A stretch of DNA of 19,045 bases from Prosthecobacter debontii (GTDB lineage Bacteria > Verrucomicrobiota > Verrucomicrobiia > Verrucomicrobiales > Akkermansiaceae), in the NCBI GenBank assembly GCA_945885485.1, contig CAMCYT010000023.1:1-19045 (forward strand). Direction: 5' to 3'. The number at the start of each line of letters is the position of its first letter. The first letter of the stretch is position 1. The notes below the pieces were generated by a model that was not told the DNA's origin, searched no databases, and was given only the letters and a program-made list of their open reading frames with translations. Shown here in pieces: positions 15,805 through 19,045 of the stretch. Position numbers and translations under genes: made by a program.

Positions 15805-16840
15805 CGTTGCGCTCCTCCTTTTCATTTTCTAAGGCCACAAAGCTATCAAAATCACTGCGGAAAAGCCGATCTTGAGTCACACGGTATCTCTCAAATTCAC
15901 TTTCGGCGTGTTCCTTGGCAATTTCCGCGCTGATGCGTCCGGCATCTTGGAGAACCTCGCGTTCGTCTGCTGCAAGGAAGATATCGAGCCGTTTTGCCCA
16001 ATCTGCCATCGTCATCGGCACGCGGCGTTTGGCCCGACTCTCGGCGAGATCGAGGTAGGCACTCACGATGCGGCCCAGGTCTTCCATCTCCGTCTCGGTG
16101 AGGTAGTTTTTGGCGACTACCACGTCACTTTTGAGAATCTTCCCTGCGGGAGCCTTAGCCCAGGTCATCAGTCCCATGCGCTCTTTGGTGTGATCCGCCC
16201 GATTCACAATCAACTCCGCCGCAGTATGACCATGCACGGCAAAGTGCATTTTGTTCTGCACCTTAGCGAAGAATTCCTGCGTGATCAGCGAGCTCTTGTC
16301 GTAATCCATCGCAGTCGCATAGATGTCGGTGATTTTCTGATAAAATCGCCGCTCGGAGAGACGAATCTCCCGAATTTCTTCCAACAACTGCTCGAAATAA
16401 TCTTCGCCGAGAAAAGCACCGTTCTTCATCCGCTCCCGGTCCATCACGTAGCCGCGCAGGGTGAAATCCCGCAGCACTCCAGTGGCCCACTGGCGGAAGG
16501 CCGTGGCGCGATCGGAGTTCACCCGGTAGCCGACGGCGATGATGGCATCCAGTTTGTAGTGTTTGGTGTGGTAGTTTTTGCCGTCGGCGGCAGTTGCTAA
16601 GAAAACCTTAGTAACTGAATCTTCCTCCAACTCCTTCGACGAAAAGATGTTCTTGAGATGCATCAAAACATTCTCCGGTGTCGTCTCGAAAAGCAGCCCC
16701 ATGCCCTTTTGCGACAGCCAGATCGTATGATCTTCGATCCGCACCTCCACTCCATCGCTGCCCGTTTGGTAAGCGAAGGTTAGAAATTCTGCCGTACTGT
16801 TGCGCAGACGCAGGCTGTTGGGAGATTTTTTCTTAGGCAT
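15797..16840 (-). CDS. RhuM-family protein
   Basis: A 347-aa member of the RhuM (virulence protein RhuM/PF13310-like) family, recognised by the central block KHYKLDAIIAVGYRV (93-107), then RATAFRQWAT (111-120), VLRDFTLRGYVMDRERM (122-138), and the N-terminal WLSQKGMGLLFETTPENV. The name comes from a Salmonella pathogenicity-island gene; the biochemical function is unknown. RhuM genes are often found in type I and other restriction-modification loci, as here between the methyltransferase and the helicase subunits. The start ATG overlaps the methyltransferase stop by 8 bases and its own stop overlaps the next gene by 8 bases, so translation is probably coupled. GC is high (about 60-67% in the lines counted). 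Confidence 0.9.
   Translation of the reverse strand: MPKKKSPNSLRLRNSTAEFLTFAYQTGSDGVEVRIEDHTIWLSQKGMGLLFETTPENVLMHLKNIFSSKELEEDSVTKVFLATAADGKNYHTKHYKLDAIIAVGYRVNSDRATAFRQWATGVLRDFTLRGYVMDRERMKNGAFLGEDYFEQLLEEIREIRLSERRFYQKITDIYATAMDYDKSSLITQEFFAKVQNKMHFAVHGHTAAELIVNRADHTKERMGLMTWAKAPAGKILKSDVVVAKNYLTETEMEDLGRIVSAYLDLAESRAKRRVPMTMADWAKRLDIFLAADEREVLQDAGRISAEIAKEHAESEFERYRVTQDRLFRSDFDSFVALENEKEERNDA
15811..15820 (-). promoter_or_regulatory. Strong Shine-Dalgarno for the GIY-YIG helicase
   Basis: On the minus strand AAGGAGGAGC precedes the ATG at 15804, with 9 bases between AAGGAGG and the start. It decides between two in-frame ATGs and lies inside the end of the RhuM coding region. It stands out because most other genes in the window, including the three genes downstream in this operon, have no recognisable Shine-Dalgarno. 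Confidence 0.8.
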
Positions 16841-18413
16841 CGTCGTCTGGGGTTCCGGTCAGTTCCATCGGGCGCACAATTTTCTCGATGAAATCAACTT
16901 CTTCGGTTGTAATGCCAAAATGTCCGTAAAGTTTTTCATCTGTCCATTCCTCTGTCATTGGTAAGGACGGAACGAAAAGGAAACGATCCTGTGTGACGTG
17001 CTGCGTATTCTTGCGCAGAGCCACTAAAAATCTCAAAAAACGTGTCCGCAAGTAGCGAGCCAAATTTTCAGCTTCCACCTGAGTTTCATAAGCACCAACT
17101 ACAATGTAAGTTTCTGTACAAGCGCTTGGAGGACCAGTTACAATTGGCTTACCAATTATCATGCGAGGATAATCTCGCCCTTCCCCGCCTTCTCCGTAAC
17201 CCATAGAAGTTATGACTTTCCATGAATTTATGATGTCCTGTCCATTTGTTATTTCTTCTTTTTGAATTTTCCCTACCGAGTTGTTTGCATAAAGAGTGAT
17301 TCCTCCTTTGCCGGTTGGGCGAGAAAAGGTGCGCAGGCCAAAAGGTTTTTGACGGGAAACCTGACCACTCAATGATCCGTAATTTTTGGCCAATATTTTC
17401 TCCAAAATAGGAATGGCTTGGTTAAATCGAACAAAGGTGTCAAATTGGTCAAGTTTTCGTTCGGACATATCCTCAAAACCCTTCATTGTCGTCGTGACCT
17501 TGCAGAGACCTTTTCTATCTTTCTCCCATAGAAAGTAACAAATACCGCCGTTCACTTTCACACCGGGAAAAACGTCAGACGCTACTGGAAAGTCTGCGAT
17601 CTGCGACAGACGATTATCTTTGAGCATTGTGTTGCGAAATTCATCCAAGCCTTTTCCACCCGCAAACCAACGCGCCGGGATAACCATTGAAATAAATCGA
17701 GGTTCAACTTTTTTTGCCGCTTCAACAAATAAATGATATATAGGTGAAGAACCGGTGCTTTCACCAGCGTCAGACAATTGATAGGGTGGGTTTCCAATAA
17801 TGACGTCGAATTGCATATTTTTTTCTCCAAATATCTCGGAAATCCGAGTCTTGATGTTGTCTGTGTGAATGAAAGCGTAGGCGTGACTTTCTAGTCCCTC
17901 TGCCCGATCAAAAATAGACTTTCCCGCGCCGCAATACTTGCATTTGTCGCCAACCCAAGTGTGCTCCATGCGCTGGAACCAGATGTTCCCGTCGTCACTC
18001 GCAAAGCCATTGGCAATCGAATGCTCGCCTTGTGCATGCTTCGAGCAATAGACGCTGCGCCGTGCCAGAAGGCTCGTGAGGTGGGTGATGGCAATCCCAT
18101 AAACCTGCTTAGTCAGAATGTGGTTCACTCGCTTTTCCAGGTCAGGAATTTGTTTCTCCAAGCCAGCAATGAGCCTAGTCGTGATTTCGCGGAGGAACAC
18201 GCCGGACTTCGTAAAGGGGTCGAGGAATTTTACCGTCTTGTCCGCCCAGATGTTAGCCCCGTTGTGATTCGCCGCCCACGCCTCGGCCAACGTGTCGAGC
18301 ATTCGGTTGGCAAACTCCGGCGGCGTGAACACCTCGTCGTTGGAGAGGTTAGCGATGCACGTCAGCACGTCAGGGTTGCGACCGCGCAAGGTAAAGTTGG
18401 CTTGGGTGCTCAT
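16833..18413 (-). CDS. Eco57I-like N6-adenine DNA methyltransferase, NPPY subunit
   Basis: A 526-aa protein with the AdoMet-dependent methyltransferase layout: EVFTPPEFANRML (27-39), motif I FLDPFTKSGVFL (63-74), and the catalytic motif IV IIGNPPY (205-211) expected for N6-adenine methylation. Between them is a probable zinc site formed by C123-x2-H126 and C158-x2-C161. The C-terminal half (about 250-500) is the likely target recognition region. It starts with an ATGA overlap on the preceding motif-I subunit and ends overlapping RhuM. The 3' two-thirds of the gene (about 16,845-17,880) is near 40-45% GC by hand count, while the 5' part and neighbouring genes are 53-67%, which suggests replacement of the recognition region by recombination. 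No obvious frameshift or missing catalytic residue. Confidence 0.9.
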   Translation of the reverse strand: MSTQANFTLRGRNPDVLTCIANLSNDEVFTPPEFANRMLDTLAEAWAANHNGANIWADKTVKFLDPFTKSGVFLREITTRLIAGLEKQIPDLEKRVNHILTKQVYGIAITHLTSLLARRSVYCSKHAQGEHSIANGFASDDGNIWFQRMEHTWVGDKCKYCGAGKSIFDRAEGLESHAYAFIHTDNIKTRISEIFGEKNMQFDVIIGNPPYQLSDAGESTGSSPIYHLFVEAAKKVEPRFISMVIPARWFAGGKGLDEFRNTMLKDNRLSQIADFPVASDVFPGVKVNGGICYFLWEKDRKGLCKVTTTMKGFEDMSERKLDQFDTFVRFNQAIPILEKILAKNYGSLSGQVSRQKPFGLRTFSRPTGKGGITLYANNSVGKIQKEEITNGQDIINSWKVITSMGYGEGGEGRDYPRMIIGKPIVTGPPSACTETYIVVGAYETQVEAENLARYLRTRFLRFLVALRKNTQHVTQDRFLFVPSLPMTEEWTDEKLYGHFGITTEEVDFIEKIVRPMELTGTPDDDA

Positions 18414-19045
18414 ACGATCGTCTGCGGTGCCAGGGCTGCGAGTTCACCCACCGTCATAGGCGGGTAGGTTTTCGATGGTGTAAAAATTTCGTGTTTTCCC
18501 AGATGCGCGAAAAGCGAGTCCTCGGCGCTGTAGGCCGCTGACTGTGTGAGACTATCAAAACGGAAGTCGCGACGCTGGAACCGACCTTTGCCGAGATAGC
18601 CCCATTCCGCAAAGTGGATCGCTGAGCCATCAACTCCGCTCATTTTCATGGCGTCTCCATGGACGAGGTTTTGCGAAAGCACATAAAACGCGGCACGATA
18701 CAGGTCGTCCGCCGGAGCGAGGTTCAGATACTCGGCGAAGATAGCCAGCAGGTTAGCGCGGCACTCGGCGATGTTGTCCGTGAGAAGTTCAATCCCATAA
18801 ATACACATGACCGCGAGCAAAGAGTAGTGTTGACGCTCGAAATCGGACTGGCCGTATTTGAGTTCCACGGCGGCCAGTTTGCGTCGCAGGATCTTCACGA
18901 GGAAGTTGCCGTCCCCGCAGGCCGGTTCCAGAAACCGCGAGTCAATGCGCTCGGTTTCGCCCTTCACAAGATCCAGCATCGCCTCGACCATCCACTCGGG
19001 AGTGAAGACTTCCCCGTGGTCGGAGACGCGTTGTTTGGATTTTAC
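18410..19045 (-). CDS. DNA methyltransferase motif-I subunit (5' end beyond window)
   Basis: The frame is open to the right edge, giving 211 visible residues; the first ATG in view (18991) is internal because the 18 codons before it continue the family pattern (KSKQRVSDHGEVFTPEW). Motif I is FLEPACGDGNFL, followed by YGIELL and NIAECR matching methyltransferase motifs II-III, and HGDAMKM. There is no NPPY in this protein; it stops after the SAM-binding half and the companion gene supplies NPPY. Related split methyltransferases are common in four-gene loci with RhuM and a GIY-YIG helicase. Only a few N-terminal residues are likely to be missing. It has an ATGA overlap with the next gene and is the first visible gene of the long operon. 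Confidence 0.88.
   Translation of the reverse strand, partial: VKSKQRVSDHGEVFTPEWMVEAMLDLVKGETERIDSRFLEPACGDGNFLVKILRRKLAAVELKYGQSDFERQHYSLLAVMCIYGIELLTDNIAECRANLLAIFAEYLNLAPADDLYRAAFYVLSQNLVHGDAMKMSGVDGSAIHFAEWGYLGKGRFQRRDFRFDSLTQSAAYSAEDSLFAHLGKHEIFTPSKTYPPMTVGELAALAPQTIV

Noticed and set aside
15872..16600. 242-codon open frame on the + strand opposite RhuM
   Set aside because: Antisense shadow of RhuM, which has clear family blocks on the other strand.
13267..19045. BREX or DISARM locus
   Set aside because: No PglZ, BrxL, DUF1998, phospholipase-D or Lon-like gene is present; the genes fit a stand-alone methyltransferase-helicase restriction system.

Overview
The window (about 19 kb) looks like a chromosomal piece from a bacterium of the PVC group, most likely Verrucomicrobiota. 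The clues are a lipoprotein carrying a C-terminal SHD1-like domain, a fold common in Planctomycetes and Verrucomicrobia but rare elsewhere; mostly weak or absent Shine-Dalgarno sequences; and a short 9-bp repeat tract inside valS of a kind I associate with Verrucomicrobia. The phylum call is inference. There are no rRNA, tRNA or CRISPR loci.

Left part (1-6209), a core-like region. The 3' end of a cytochrome P450 gene enters from the left edge on the + strand. It runs into a four-gene minus-strand operon read from right to left: valS (valyl-tRNA synthetase), a membrane protein with a helix-hairpin-helix-like N-terminus and a C-terminal zinc ribbon, a thioredoxin-like/SHD1 lipoprotein, and an NlpC/P60-type peptidase lipoprotein. 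The genes are separated by 3 bases or fewer, or overlap.

Boundary (6210-7596). Just upstream of valS is a 0.2 kb spacer with two 10-bp-period direct repeats, then a 66-aa AlpA/excisionase-like helix-turn-helix gene. After it come a small GIY-YIG-type gene and the decayed remains of a MotA/TolQ/ExbB (ZorA-like) membrane protein. I read this as the edge of an accessory or defence island with no integrase left in view.

Right part (7597-19045), one long minus-strand transcription unit of at least seven genes that starts beyond the right edge. First comes a restriction-modification module: a split N6-adenine methyltransferase (a motif-I subunit, then an Eco57I-like NPPY subunit), a RhuM-family protein, and a GIY-YIG nuclease-SF2 helicase fusion. 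It is followed, after only 21 bases and with no visible terminator, by three more genes: a 999-aa HEPN-Hsp70-TPR fusion, a compact UvrD-like SF1 helicase, and a 492-aa protein I cannot identify that has a long acidic tail and a basic end.

The Hsp70/helicase/unknown trio is the best candidate here for an undescribed defence system. It lies inside a restriction operon, has lower GC than the restriction genes, combines a nucleotide-driven chaperone fold, a likely RNase-fold HEPN domain and a DNA/RNA helicase, and is followed by a broken proton-channel gene resembling the motor component of Zorya. This assignment is inference from domains and context, not demonstrated function.
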